64,000 bases of DNA from Pseudomonas thivervalensis (GTDB lineage Bacteria > Pseudomonadota > Gammaproteobacteria > Pseudomonadales > Pseudomonadaceae), in the NCBI RefSeq assembly GCF_001269655.1, contig NZ_LHVE01000015.1, positions 1-64,000 on the forward strand, given 5' to 3'. The stretch's first letter is position 1. Each line of letters begins with the position of its first letter. The position numbers and the translations under genes were made by a program. The notes below the pieces were generated by a model that worked only from the letters and a program-made list of their open reading frames with translations, did not search any database and was not told where the DNA came from. Shown piece by piece: positions 1-7,138 of this stretch.

Positions 1-256
1 CCATAAATTCCGGGACGAACTGGTGGCGCACGAGCTTAAGCAGAGCATGAGTCGAAAAGGCCAATGCTGGGATAACGCCCCGATGGAGCGTTTTTTTGGC
101 AGTTTGAAGTCCGAGTGGGTGCCTGAAGAGGGATACAACTCGGAACACGAAGCCCGAGTTGATATAAACCGCTATGTGACGCGCTACAACAATGTCAGGC
201 GCCACAGTTACAACGGTTACCACTCACCTGTAGCAGCGGAAAAGCTGGCTGCGTGA
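1..256 (+). CDS. IS3-family transposase OrfB, C-terminal part (partial)
   Basis: Integrase-core (DDE) transposase that cuts and joins the ends of the insertion sequence. Only the last 84 or so residues are present; the reading frame is open through the left edge (codons in frame from base 2), so the GTG at 23 is not the real start. The visible part has the signature of the end of the rve domain: SRKGQCWDNAPMERFFGSLK, where the E of MERFF is the third catalytic acidic residue, followed by the RYNNVRRH motif and the typical ending YNGYHSPVAAE. It is usually expressed with OrfA through a -1 frameshift, which cannot be checked here. Family assignment is secure; the exact element is not. Confidence 0.9.
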   Translation, partial: HKFRDELVAHELKQSMSRKGQCWDNAPMERFFGSLKSEWVPEEGYNSEHEARVDINRYVTRYNNVRRHSYNGYHSPVAAEKLAA

Positions 257-294
257 GAACCGAAAAAAATGTCCAAAATTACTGGACCAGTTCA
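1..294 (+). mobile_element. Right end of an IS3-family insertion sequence (IS150-like), truncated by the window edge
   Basis: The segment holds the 3' part of an OrfB-type transposase and then a terminal sequence at 270-294 that starts TGTCC and ends in CA. Read on the other strand it begins TGAACTGGTCCAGTAATT, the usual look of an IS3-family terminal repeat. The left end is outside the window, so element length and target duplication cannot be read. Immediately after position 294 comes half of a REP palindrome, which suggests that the element inserted into a REP. Confidence 0.8.
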
Positions 295-311
295 GCTTGC
301 TCGCGATAGCG
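295..311. repeat. Half REP palindrome (family A) at the IS insertion point
   Basis: The bases GCTTGCTCGCGATAGCG match the right half of the family A repeat found complete elsewhere in the window (GTGGGAGCGAGC.TGCTCGCGA..GC). The left half is missing because the IS3 element ends exactly here. It lies just after the stop codon of the neighbouring ABC binding protein gene, the usual intergenic place for a REP. Confidence 0.75.
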
Positions 312-316
312 ATTGA

Positions 317-1093
317 TCAGTCGCCGTAGATATCCGATTTGAAGTACTTGGACTGGATCTCCTGGTACTTCCCATTCGCCCGAATCCCATCGATGGCCTT
401 GTTCAAGTCCGCCACCAGTTGGGTATTGCCTTTGCGCACCGCGATACCAGCACCCTCACCCACATATTTCGGGTCCTTGAGTTCCGGCCCGACAAACGCA
501 TAGCCTTTGCCACGCGGCATCGACAGGAAGTCCTCCAGCGGGATGGTGTCGGCGAAAATCGCGTCCAGGCGACCGGACGCCAGGTCCATGTAGATTTCTT
601 CGTTGTTGCTGTAGCGCTTGACCGTCACACCTTTCGGCTCGAAGACTTCCGTGGCGAAACGATCCGTGGTGGTGGCCCGCTGCACGCCCACGGTCTTGCC
701 CTTGAGGCTGGCGTACTGGTCATCGACCACCGCCCCTTCCTTCATGACCAGGCGCGATGAGGTGAAGTAGTACTTGTGGGTGAAATCCACCGACTTCTTG
801 CGTTCTTCGGTGATGGTCATGGACGACAGCGCCAAGTCGATCTTCTTCACCTTGAGCGAAGGGATCAGCCCGTCGAACTCACCCTCGATCCACTCGCACT
901 TGACCTCCATCTGCGCGCACAGGGCATTGCCGATGTCGTAGTCGAACCCCTCGATCTTCCCTTCCGAGGTCTTGGAAGCAAACGGCGGATACGCCGCCTC
1001 GATGCCGATGCGCAAGGTTTTCTCAGCGGCGAACAGGCTGCTGGAGGCCAACAGGCTCAAGGCCAGGCCGGTGATGAGGGGGAGTTTGCTCAT
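317..1093 (-). CDS. Polar amino-acid ABC transporter, periplasmic substrate-binding protein
   Basis: Periplasmic binding protein of the HisJ/ArgT (SBP_bac_3) type, 258 residues, that captures a basic or polar amino acid and delivers it to an inner-membrane ABC permease. I start at the ATG at 1093 because GAGAG lies just upstream and the protein then opens with a normal signal peptide, MSKLPLITGLALSLLASSSL, cleaved near FAA-EK. The family start motif LRIGIEAAYPPFASK and the mid-domain DLALSSMTITEERKKSVDFT are present, as is the second-lobe VGVQRATTTDRF. No permease or ATPase genes lie in the window, so this is either a stand-alone binding protein or cut off from its operon by the IS element on its 3' side. 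The exact substrate cannot be fixed from sequence; lysine/arginine/ornithine is an inference. Confidence 0.88.
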   Translation of the reverse strand: MSKLPLITGLALSLLASSSLFAAEKTLRIGIEAAYPPFASKTSEGKIEGFDYDIGNALCAQMEVKCEWIEGEFDGLIPSLKVKKIDLALSSMTITEERKKSVDFTHKYYFTSSRLVMKEGAVVDDQYASLKGKTVGVQRATTTDRFATEVFEPKGVTVKRYSNNEEIYMDLASGRLDAIFADTIPLEDFLSMPRGKGYAFVGPELKDPKYVGEGAGIAVRKGNTQLVADLNKAIDGIRANGKYQEIQSKYFKSDIYGD

Positions 1094-1233
1094 GATGTTC
1101 TCTCGCGGGTTGTTGTTGGTTTGGCAGAGAAAGGTGGGCACGGCTATTTTGTACTTATAAATCCATACTGGACTTTAATGTACATCCCGTCAATTGGGGA
1201 AACAGGCGAAAGTGATGGGGGGGCTGGTGGCCT

Positions 1234-1334
1234 CATCGCGAGCAAGCTCGCTCCCACGGGGAATCCGTGTCGTACACACATTTGTGTTCTACGCAGATCA
1301 AATGTGGGAGCGAGCCTGCTCCGGGCGGCGATCC
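1234..1334. repeat. REP pair, family A (inverted)
   Basis: Two family A repeats face each other: CATCGCGAGCAAGCTCGC at the left and GTGGGAGCGAGCCTGCTC at the right, separated by about 46 bases. The outer part of the right copy has diverged. It lies in the space between the ABC binding protein gene and moaE. Confidence 0.85.
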
Positions 1335-1358
1335 GACGATAGCGGACTATCAGGCTGC

Positions 1359-1811
1359 CTACTGCTTCCAGCGATCCGCCGCCGCATGATCACTGTCCCG
1401 CCCTTCAACCCAGCGCGGGCCGTCAACGGTGTTTTCTTTTTTCCAGAACGGCGCGCGGGTCTTGAGGTAGTCCATGACAAAGGCGCAGGCGTCGAACGCC
1501 GCCTGGCGATGGGCACTGGCGGCACCGACAAAAACGATGGGTTCACCCGGCTCCAGCGCCCCGATACGGTGCAACACTTCCAGCTTGAGCAGCGGCCAGC
1601 GCTGCTCGGCCTCGGTGGCAATCTTGCCCAGGGCTTTTTCGGTCATGCCCGGGTAATGCTCCAGGAACATCCCGGACACATCGAGACCGTCATTGAAGTC
1701 GCGCACGTAGCCGACAAAACTCACCACCGCCCCCACGCCGACATTGGCCGCGTGCATGGCGTTGACTTCGACGCCCGGGTCAAACGGTTCGACCTGTACA
1801 CGAATGGCCAT
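1359..1811 (-). CDS. moaE: Molybdopterin synthase catalytic subunit MoaE
   Basis: Large subunit of molybdopterin synthase (150 residues, normal length). With the thiocarboxylated MoaD it inserts the dithiolene sulfurs into cyclic pyranopterin monophosphate, in the cytoplasm. Family motifs visible are VGAVVSFVGYVRDFNDG near residue 30, LEHYPGMTEKAL near 50, the HRIGALEPGEPIVFVG stretch around 80-97 and the C-terminal lysine-bearing KTRAPFWKKE, which forms the active site pocket. It is the last gene of moaC-moaD-moaE, three bases after moaD, so the three are almost surely cotranscribed. Confidence 0.96.
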   Translation of the reverse strand: MAIRVQVEPFDPGVEVNAMHAANVGVGAVVSFVGYVRDFNDGLDVSGMFLEHYPGMTEKALGKIATEAEQRWPLLKLEVLHRIGALEPGEPIVFVGAASAHRQAAFDACAFVMDYLKTRAPFWKKENTVDGPRWVEGRDSDHAAADRWKQ

Positions 1812-1814
1812 GGC

Positions 1815-2057
1815 TCAGCCTCCGGTTACAGTGGGGAAAAACGCGACTTCGTCACCTTCCTCCAACGGTTCATCGAGCTGGCACAGCTCTTCGTTACGTG
1901 CACACATCAGGTTTTGCTCCTTCAGCACCTGGGCACCGTCCCGTTGGGCGAGCAACGCGCGCACATCGTCGACCGTGGCGAAATCGCCTTGCACCTTGAG
2001 CGAATCCACGCCAAGCGCTTCACGGTAACGGGCAAAGAATTTCACGGTGATGTTCAT
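1815..2057 (-). CDS. moaD: Molybdopterin synthase sulfur-carrier subunit MoaD
   Basis: Ubiquitin-like small sulfur carrier (80 residues). Its C-terminal Gly-Gly (sequence ends FFPTVTGG) is adenylated by MoeB and converted to a thiocarboxylate, then used by MoaE. I chose the ATG at 2057, giving MNITVKFFARYREALG; the longer open frame upstream is only the shadow of moaC. The start overlaps the end of moaC by 4 bases (ATGA), typical of translational coupling. Length and both ends fit the family. Confidence 0.95.
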   Translation of the reverse strand: MNITVKFFARYREALGVDSLKVQGDFATVDDVRALLAQRDGAQVLKEQNLMCARNEELCQLDEPLEEGDEVAFFPTVTGG

Positions 2058-2527
2058 GGCGCATCCGCCTGGAAATGGCCGCTCTTGCCGCCGAGTTTTT
2101 CCAACACCCGCACGCCTTCGATGGTCATGCCACGGTCGACGGCCTTGCACATGTCGTAAATGGTCAGCGCGGCGACACTGGCGGCGGTGAGGGCCTCCAT
2201 TTCCACGCCGGTCTGCCCCGACAGTTTGCAGCGGGCGACAATGCGCACCCGATCCTCGCCTTCGGCGTTGAGCTCGACCTTGACGCTGGTGAGCATCAAT
2301 GGATGGCAGAGCGGAATCAGGTCACTGGTTTTCTTGGCCGCCTGGATGCCGGCAATGCGCGCAACAGCGAACACATCGCCCTTGGGGTGACCGCCGCTGA
2401 CGATCATCTGCAGCGTGTCGGGCAGCATGCGCACAAAAGCTTCGGCCGTGGCCTCACGGAAGGTCACGGCTTTGTCGGTAACGTCGACCATATTGGCGCG
2501 ACCTTGGGAATCGAGATGAGTCAGCAC
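2054..2527 (-). CDS. moaC: Cyclic pyranopterin monophosphate synthase accessory protein MoaC
   Basis: Acts after MoaA in the first step of molybdenum cofactor synthesis, turning the GTP-derived cyclodehydrated intermediate into cyclic pyranopterin monophosphate. 157 residues, normal length. Family sequence is clear: HLDSQGRANMVDVTDK at the start, KKTSDLIPLCHPLML in the middle (with the active-site His), TGVEMEALTAASVAALTIYD and DMCKAVDRGM near the end. First gene of the moaCDE group; moaA is not in the window. Confidence 0.97.
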   Translation of the reverse strand: MLTHLDSQGRANMVDVTDKAVTFREATAEAFVRMLPDTLQMIVSGGHPKGDVFAVARIAGIQAAKKTSDLIPLCHPLMLTSVKVELNAEGEDRVRIVARCKLSGQTGVEMEALTAASVAALTIYDMCKAVDRGMTIEGVRVLEKLGGKSGHFQADAP

Positions 2528-2627
2528 AGGGTTACTCCTGATCAGGAGCGTCGATTGTAAACCCGTGGGTCAGATTCCGGCAGGGCTGATTGTCGCACCT
2601 AAGAATTTACAAACACTGCAGATCCTT

Positions 2628-2715
2628 TGTGGGAGCGAGCCTGCTCGCGAAAGCGGTGCTTCAGATAAAAATATTTGGATGACACACCGCATTCGCGAGC
2701 AGGCTCGCTCCCACA
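2628..2715. repeat. REP pair, family A (inverted)
   Basis: A clean inverted pair: TGTGGGAGCGAGCCTGCTCG on the left and CGAGCAGGCTCGCTCCCACA on the right. It lies between moaC and the terminator of the phoH-like gene. The two arms could fold into one long stem in RNA. Confidence 0.92.
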
Positions 2716-2731
2716 GGATTATGTGGTGCAT

Positions 2732-2762
2732 AGAAGAACCGGGCGACCTGGTGGTCGCCCGG
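2732..2762 (-). terminator. Rho-independent terminator of the PhoH-family gene
   Basis: A perfect 10-bp stem (CCGGGCGACC, loop of 4, GGTCGCCCGG) at 2739-2762 is followed on the minus strand by TTCTTCT. It lies about 12 bases after the stop codon of the PhoH-family gene, in the right orientation. Confidence 0.8.
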
Positions 2763-2773
2763 CTTGGCTGGGG

Positions 2774-4168
2774 TTACAGATGGGATTCGGCGTATTCGGC
2801 CAGGATCGAGCGCGGTACGCCCTGCAGGGTGATGTGGACCCCGTTGGGGAAATCCTTGAAGCGTTCGGTCAGGTAGGTCAGCCCGGAGCTGGTCGCGGAC
2901 AGGTAAGGGGTGTCGATCTGCGCCAGGTTACCCAGGCACACCACTTTGGAACCGGCACCGGCACGGGTGATGATGGTTTTCATCTGGTGCGGGGTCAGGT
3001 TCTGGCATTCGTCGATCAGGATCAGGCTCTGCTGGAAGCTGCGCCCGCGTATGTAGTTGAGGGATTTGAACTGCAACGGCACTTTGCTGAGGATGTAGTC
3101 GACGCTGCCATGGGTGCTTTCGTCATCCATGTGCAAGGCTTCGAGGTTATCGGTGATCGCCCCCAGCCACGGCTCCATTTTCTCCGCCTCGGTGCCGGGC
3201 AGGAAGCCGATCTCCTGGTCCAGGCCCTGCACGCTGCGGGTGGCGATGATGCGCCGGTAGCGCTTGCTGACCATGGTCTGCTCGATGGCAGCGGCCAGGG
3301 CCAGGATGGTCTTGCCGGAACCGGCGGCGCCGGACAGGTTGACCAGGTGGATATCCGGATCGAGCAAGGCGAACAGCGCGAGGCTCTGGTAGATGTCACG
3401 AGGCTTGAGGCCCCAGGCTTCCTGATGCAGCAAGGGTTCCTGGTGCAGGTCGAGGATCAGCAGTTTGTCGACGTGGATTTCCTTGATCCAGCCGACGAAG
3501 CCTTGTTCGTCGATGATGAATTCGTTGATGTGCACGGCCGGCAGGTTGTCGATCAGTTGCACCTGGTGCCAGGTGCGACCGTGGTCCTGGCGGGTCTCGA
3601 CCTTGCTCACCCGGTCCCAGAAGGAGCCGGTCATGGTGTGGTAGCCGTTGGGCAACAGCGAAACGTCGTCGACCAGTTGGTCGGTGCTGTAGTCCTCTGC
3701 CGCAATCCCGCAGGCACGGGCCTTGAGGCGCATGTTGATGTCTTTGGTCACCAGCACCACGGCCTGGTCCTTGTTGCGCGCGTGCAGGTCGATCAACTGG
3801 TTGATGATGATGTTGTCGTTCAGGTGTTCAGGCAGCACCAGGTTGGGTTCGGTGCGCTTGCTCATCAGGATCGAGAGCAGCCCCTTGGGACCGCTCTTGC
3901 CGCGCTGGATCGGCACGCCCAGCTCAACGTCTTCCGGGGAAGCATCGCCCAGGGTCTTGTCGATCAGGCGGATCGCCTGCCGGCATTCGGCCGCAACGCT
4001 GTGGTGTCCGCCCTTGAGCTTGTCCAGCTCTTCAAGCACGGTCATCGGGATGGCGACGTGGTGTTCTTCGAAGTTCAGGAGCGCGTTTGGATCGTGGATC
4101 AATACGTTGGTATCGAGTACATAGAGGATTGGCTGGTTGGAGGAAGGGCTACGTCCGTGGTCATCCAT
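2774..4168 (-). CDS. PhoH family ATPase with N-terminal PIN domain (YlaK type)
   Basis: 464-residue cytoplasmic protein joining a PIN nuclease-like domain to a PhoH P-loop ATPase. The PIN part (about residues 10-150) starts with YVLDTNVLIHDPNALL, carrying the first acidic metal-binding residue. The PhoH part (about 240-455) has Walker A GAAGSGKTILAL and Walker B LILIDECQN. Related PIN-PhoH proteins (mycobacterial PhoH2) act as RNA helicase/ribonucleases; in Pseudomonas the role is not established, so an RNA-related function is an inference. It stands alone between REP elements, with its own terminator. Confidence 0.93.
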   Translation of the reverse strand: MDDHGRSPSSNQPILYVLDTNVLIHDPNALLNFEEHHVAIPMTVLEELDKLKGGHHSVAAECRQAIRLIDKTLGDASPEDVELGVPIQRGKSGPKGLLSILMSKRTEPNLVLPEHLNDNIIINQLIDLHARNKDQAVVLVTKDINMRLKARACGIAAEDYSTDQLVDDVSLLPNGYHTMTGSFWDRVSKVETRQDHGRTWHQVQLIDNLPAVHINEFIIDEQGFVGWIKEIHVDKLLILDLHQEPLLHQEAWGLKPRDIYQSLALFALLDPDIHLVNLSGAAGSGKTILALAAAIEQTMVSKRYRRIIATRSVQGLDQEIGFLPGTEAEKMEPWLGAITDNLEALHMDDESTHGSVDYILSKVPLQFKSLNYIRGRSFQQSLILIDECQNLTPHQMKTIITRAGAGSKVVCLGNLAQIDTPYLSATSSGLTYLTERFKDFPNGVHITLQGVPRSILAEYAESHL

Positions 4169-4504
4169 ACTCGGTCACCTATGTGGGGGCCATTCGACGC
4201 AATACCGTGACAGTGCTGCGCCTCGAGGTAGCCACCGAATTCACCCGCGAGGATTCAGGTGAACTGCACACAATCTGGGTCTTGGAAGACGCCACCTGTG
4301 TTGCAGGTTTCGGCGGTCTGGCTTCTTGATACTCCAAAAACCATGACAGGAAAAAGCACTTTGACGCTTTTTTGAAGTTTATTTTTCAGAGTGACGAATA
4401 ACCCTTGGCGTACCGCCATTGCGCCGTTAAAGTCGGAAGTCCGGTTGTCATGAATGTGCCCCGGATTTTCCTCTTCCCCCAATGTTTCCTGGCATTTCCC
4501 GGTT
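4169..4504. other. 336-bp intergenic region, no gene seen
   Basis: Lies upstream of the PhoH-family gene and downstream of the deacetylase gene, both on the minus strand, so it should hold the phoH-like promoter. Short open frames here have no start signal or protein-like composition. The part around 4340-4390 is locally AT-rich (GAAAAAGCACTTTGACG). I see no repeat or RNA signature. Confidence 0.5.
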
Positions 4505-5644
4505 TCAGCGAAACGCTTCCTGACAGTCCGCCCAACCGATCCCACTCTGCGCCGTCTGCGCCATGAGCCAAGGCATCGCCGTTTTCACTCCATCCTGCTT
4601 GGCGTTGAAATTGATCACCCCGTGACGCCACAGCAGCATCAGGGTCAGCACGCGCTGGGCGCTTTGCTCAGGCTTGAGCCGATTGCCGCTGTCCTGGGGA
4701 TCGATGTCCCACAGCGCCACCTGCAGGCCCTGCTGGCGAAAAAACCCTTCGGCATCGCTTCGACGCTGGCCGTGGGGCGGGCGGAACAGCGGCACGAAAT
4801 TCTCGGGCAGCTTGCCCTTGACCTGTTCGACACTGCGCCGGACCGAGTCTTGCCAGTCCTGCCAATGGCTGTGGGAGCGGAACTCCCAACCTTGCACACC
4901 CACACACTGTCCCGCGTACAACATCTGAAGACTGTTGACCGAGCCTTCTTCCAACCGCGCCTGGATATCCTTGCCCAGCACGAAAAAAGTGCCGTTCATG
5001 TTCGCCTTGCGCAAGTAATCGGTCAGCCACGGGGTGTTGTCCGGCACGACGTTGGCGGCGCTGTCGAAGGTCAGCAGGAACAACCGGTCGTTCATGTCCT
5101 CGCCGTTGCGCTCGTAATCGCCGAAACGGGCGACTTCACTGCTGGTTTGCGGGAAAAGCGCGGCTTTGCGCAGCAGTTCATCGCGGTACTGGGTATGAAA
5201 TATCTGGCTCGGCGCGGCCCATTTGATGTAGTAGGAGTTGTCATCCAGATGGAACCTGCGGGCCTCTTCGCGCAGGGTCGCCATGTCCTCGACCAGGTAA
5301 CAGAAGGAAGCATCCTGGTCGCAACTGCGCTGGGCAAAGTTGTAGTTGGTCAGCAGCCGCTGCCACAACCGGGCGCGCAGCGCGTCGACCGAGGCCATAT
5401 TGACCGTGCGCAGCCCCAGGTACTGCTTGAGCGCGATTTCGTCCATGGCATCGACGTCCAGCAGACCCCGGGCGAACATCAGGATCTCGGCCCGCGAGGC
5501 CACGTCGAACAGCGTCGGGCTGGTGAGTTGTTCCGGCCAGGTGCTGCGGTCCAGGGTGGCGACGTCGTTGGGCGCGGCACTGGCGCCCAGGCTCAACAAC
5601 CAGGCCGATAACAGAAGGGCGATACGCAAAAAGGATGTCTCCAT
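4505..5644 (-). CDS. Divergent polysaccharide deacetylase (NodB-like), exported
   Basis: 379 residues with an N-terminal signal peptide (SFLRIALLLSAWLLSLGASA). The C-terminal half resembles carbohydrate esterase family 4 (NodB fold): LFLLTFDSAAN corresponds to motif 1, FRPPHGQ to motif 3 and ALWDIDPQD to motif 4. Motif 1 normally reads TFDDG; here the second, metal-binding Asp is Ser. The H-x-x-x-H pair of motif 2 is also unusual (RSHSHWQDW). The N-terminal half (about residues 25-185) is not recognised. Either the metal site is altered or the protein no longer deacetylates. It is monocistronic. The family call is good; activity is uncertain. Confidence 0.8.
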   Translation of the reverse strand: METSFLRIALLLSAWLLSLGASAAPNDVATLDRSTWPEQLTSPTLFDVASRAEILMFARGLLDVDAMDEIALKQYLGLRTVNMASVDALRARLWQRLLTNYNFAQRSCDQDASFCYLVEDMATLREEARRFHLDDNSYYIKWAAPSQIFHTQYRDELLRKAALFPQTSSEVARFGDYERNGEDMNDRLFLLTFDSAANVVPDNTPWLTDYLRKANMNGTFFVLGKDIQARLEEGSVNSLQMLYAGQCVGVQGWEFRSHSHWQDWQDSVRRSVEQVKGKLPENFVPLFRPPHGQRRSDAEGFFRQQGLQVALWDIDPQDSGNRLKPEQSAQRVLTLMLLWRHGVINFNAKQDGVKTAMPWLMAQTAQSGIGWADCQEAFR

Positions 5645-5714
5645 AACGAAACCCGCGCGGCATCATAGCCGATCCTGACGCGTCCCCCTTGCGCAAACTT
5701 GGCGGACAAGCCCT

Positions 5715-5809
5715 TGTGGCGAGGGAGCTTGCTCCCGCTCGGTTGCGTAGCGACCGCAAAAATCCTGGGGCCGCTTCGCAGCCCAGCGGGAGCAAGCTCC
5801 CTCGCCACA
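5715..5809. repeat. REP pair, family B (inverted)
   Basis: Left arm TGTGGCGAGGGAGCTTGCTC and right arm GAGCAAGCTCCCTCGCCACA with GCGTAGCG/CGCTTCGC inner parts. Family B differs from family A in its core (GAGGGAGCTTGCTCCC). It lies between the divergent deacetylase and yaaA genes. Confidence 0.92.
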
Positions 5810-5934
5810 AAAGCGCCTGACCAGTCAGGAAAGCATCATTCTCCAAACTCGCCCATCCATCACCTATCACCCCAATAGCTGGAGTCCACCCGGACAACCC
5901 CCTAGAATCGCCGCACCTTCAAGGAGACGATTGC

Positions 5935-6714
5935 ATGCTGATGGTGATTTCCCCCGCCAAGACCCTCGACTATGAAACACCGCCGGCCACCGCGCGCTTT
6001 ACCCAGCCGCAGTACCTGGATCATTCCCAGGAGCTGATCGAACAACTGCGCGAGTTCTCGCCGGCACAGATCAGCGAGCTGATGCACGTCTCCGACAAGA
6101 TCGGCGGTCTCAATGCCGCGCGATTCGGCAGCTGGACACCGGCGTTCACCCCGGCCAACGCCAAGCAGGCGCTGCTGGCCTTCAAGGGTGACGTGTATAC
6201 CGGCCTCGATGCGCAAAGCCTTGGCGAAGCCGATTTCGACTATGCGCAGCAGCACTTGCGCATGCTCTCCGGCCTCTACGGCCTGCTGCGGCCACTGGAC
6301 CTGATGCAACCCTATCGCCTGGAGATGGGCACGAAACTGGCCAATGCCCGCGGCAAGGACCTGTATGCCTTCTGGGGCACGCGCATCAGTGAATGGCTGA
6401 ACGAAGCCCTGGCCGACCAGGGCGATGACGTACTGCTGAACCTGGCTTCCAACGAATACTTCTCGGCGGTCAAGCGCAGCGCACTGAAAGCGCGCGTCAT
6501 CGATACCGAATTCCGCGACCTGAAGAACGGCCAGTACAAAATCATCAGCTTCTATGCCAAGAAAGCCCGGGGCCTGATGAGTCGTTTCGTGATCGAGGAA
6601 CGGATCAACGACCCTGCGGCACTCAGCCAATTCGATGTACAAGGCTATCGTTTCAACCCAGAACAATCGAGCCGGGACAAATTGGTGTTCCTGCGCGATC
6701 ACGCCCCCGAATAA
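5935..6714 (+). CDS. yaaA: Peroxide stress protein YaaA (DUF328)
   Basis: 259-residue cytoplasmic protein of the YaaA/UPF0246 family, which in E. coli lowers free iron and limits oxidative damage to DNA under hydrogen peroxide. The start is set by AAGGAG a few bases upstream. The family opening MLMVISPAKTLDYE is intact, as are LSGLYGLLRPLDLMQPYRLEMG (about residues 105-126), LNLASNEYFSAVK and the C-terminal ISFYAKKARGLMSRF. It is the last gene before the algD regulatory region and reads toward it. A 7-bp inverted repeat at 6738-6765 follows the stop but lacks a U-run. Confidence 0.95.
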   Translation: MLMVISPAKTLDYETPPATARFTQPQYLDHSQELIEQLREFSPAQISELMHVSDKIGGLNAARFGSWTPAFTPANAKQALLAFKGDVYTGLDAQSLGEADFDYAQQHLRMLSGLYGLLRPLDLMQPYRLEMGTKLANARGKDLYAFWGTRISEWLNEALADQGDDVLLNLASNEYFSAVKRSALKARVIDTEFRDLKNGQYKIISFYAKKARGLMSRFVIEERINDPAALSQFDVQGYRFNPEQSSRDKLVFLRDHAPE

Positions 6715-7027
6715 GGCATCACCTTATATCGCTCTCTGATCGGGGGCTTCGATCAAGTCCCGATCTGTCATCTTAGTTCCTCGCGTATTTCGCCGGTTTC
6801 ATGGCGTCAATAAATCGCCCCACTCCCCCACTAACTTTTCTTTCACTCGACACTCGTCAGTTTTTTGCGTAGTGGCACCGATTTTTTTCATCGGTAGTGG
6901 CACAAAAATATCTCAGCTTGTTAACTCCCCATTTATAAAGGCCAAAATGGCAAGTGCCATCATCTTGAGAGCAGTGCCATCTTCGATAATATTTCGAAAA
7001 ATTTCGAAAATCACGATGAGCGGATCG

Positions 7028-7054
7028 GAACTATGTGAAATTGCACGGCTCATA
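7028..7054 (+). promoter_or_regulatory. Candidate AlgU (sigma-22/RpoE-type) promoter of algD
   Basis: GAACTA, a 16-base spacer and TCATA match the AlgU pattern GAACTT-N16/17-TCtgA, with GGAACT and TCATACCACC close to the known P. aeruginosa algD promoter. It predicts transcription starting near 7060 and a leader of roughly 465 bases, in line with the long algD leader known in P. aeruginosa. A second perfect GAACTT at 7404-7409 has no good -10 at the right distance. Confidence 0.55.
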
Positions 7055-7120
7055 CCACCCGTAACGATTCTTCGCAGAACTGTAGGAGATAACTTACACA
7101 GGACGTCGAACGGATTAACC

Positions 7121-7138
7121 AAGTTGTCACGACAACTT
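7121..7138. promoter_or_regulatory. Perfect palindrome in the algD leader
   Basis: AAGTTGTC-AC-GACAACTT is a perfect 8-bp inverted repeat with a 2-base centre. It falls between two AlgR-like sequences (7105-7113 and 7145-7153), downstream of the predicted transcription start. It could be a dimeric regulator's operator; an RNA hairpin with a 2-base loop is less likely. Confidence 0.5.

Noticed and set aside
4255..4545. Minus-strand open frame of 96 codons between the deacetylase and phoH-like genes
   Set aside because: No ribosome binding site or recognisable protein features, and it overlaps the deacetylase end.
5715..5809. Repeated short palindromes considered as a CRISPR array
   Set aside because: The repeats occur as scattered inverted pairs between genes, not as evenly spaced direct repeats with unique spacers; no cas genes are seen.
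6738..6765. Inverted repeat after yaaA as terminator
   Set aside because: Only a 7-bp stem with a 14-base loop and no U-run.
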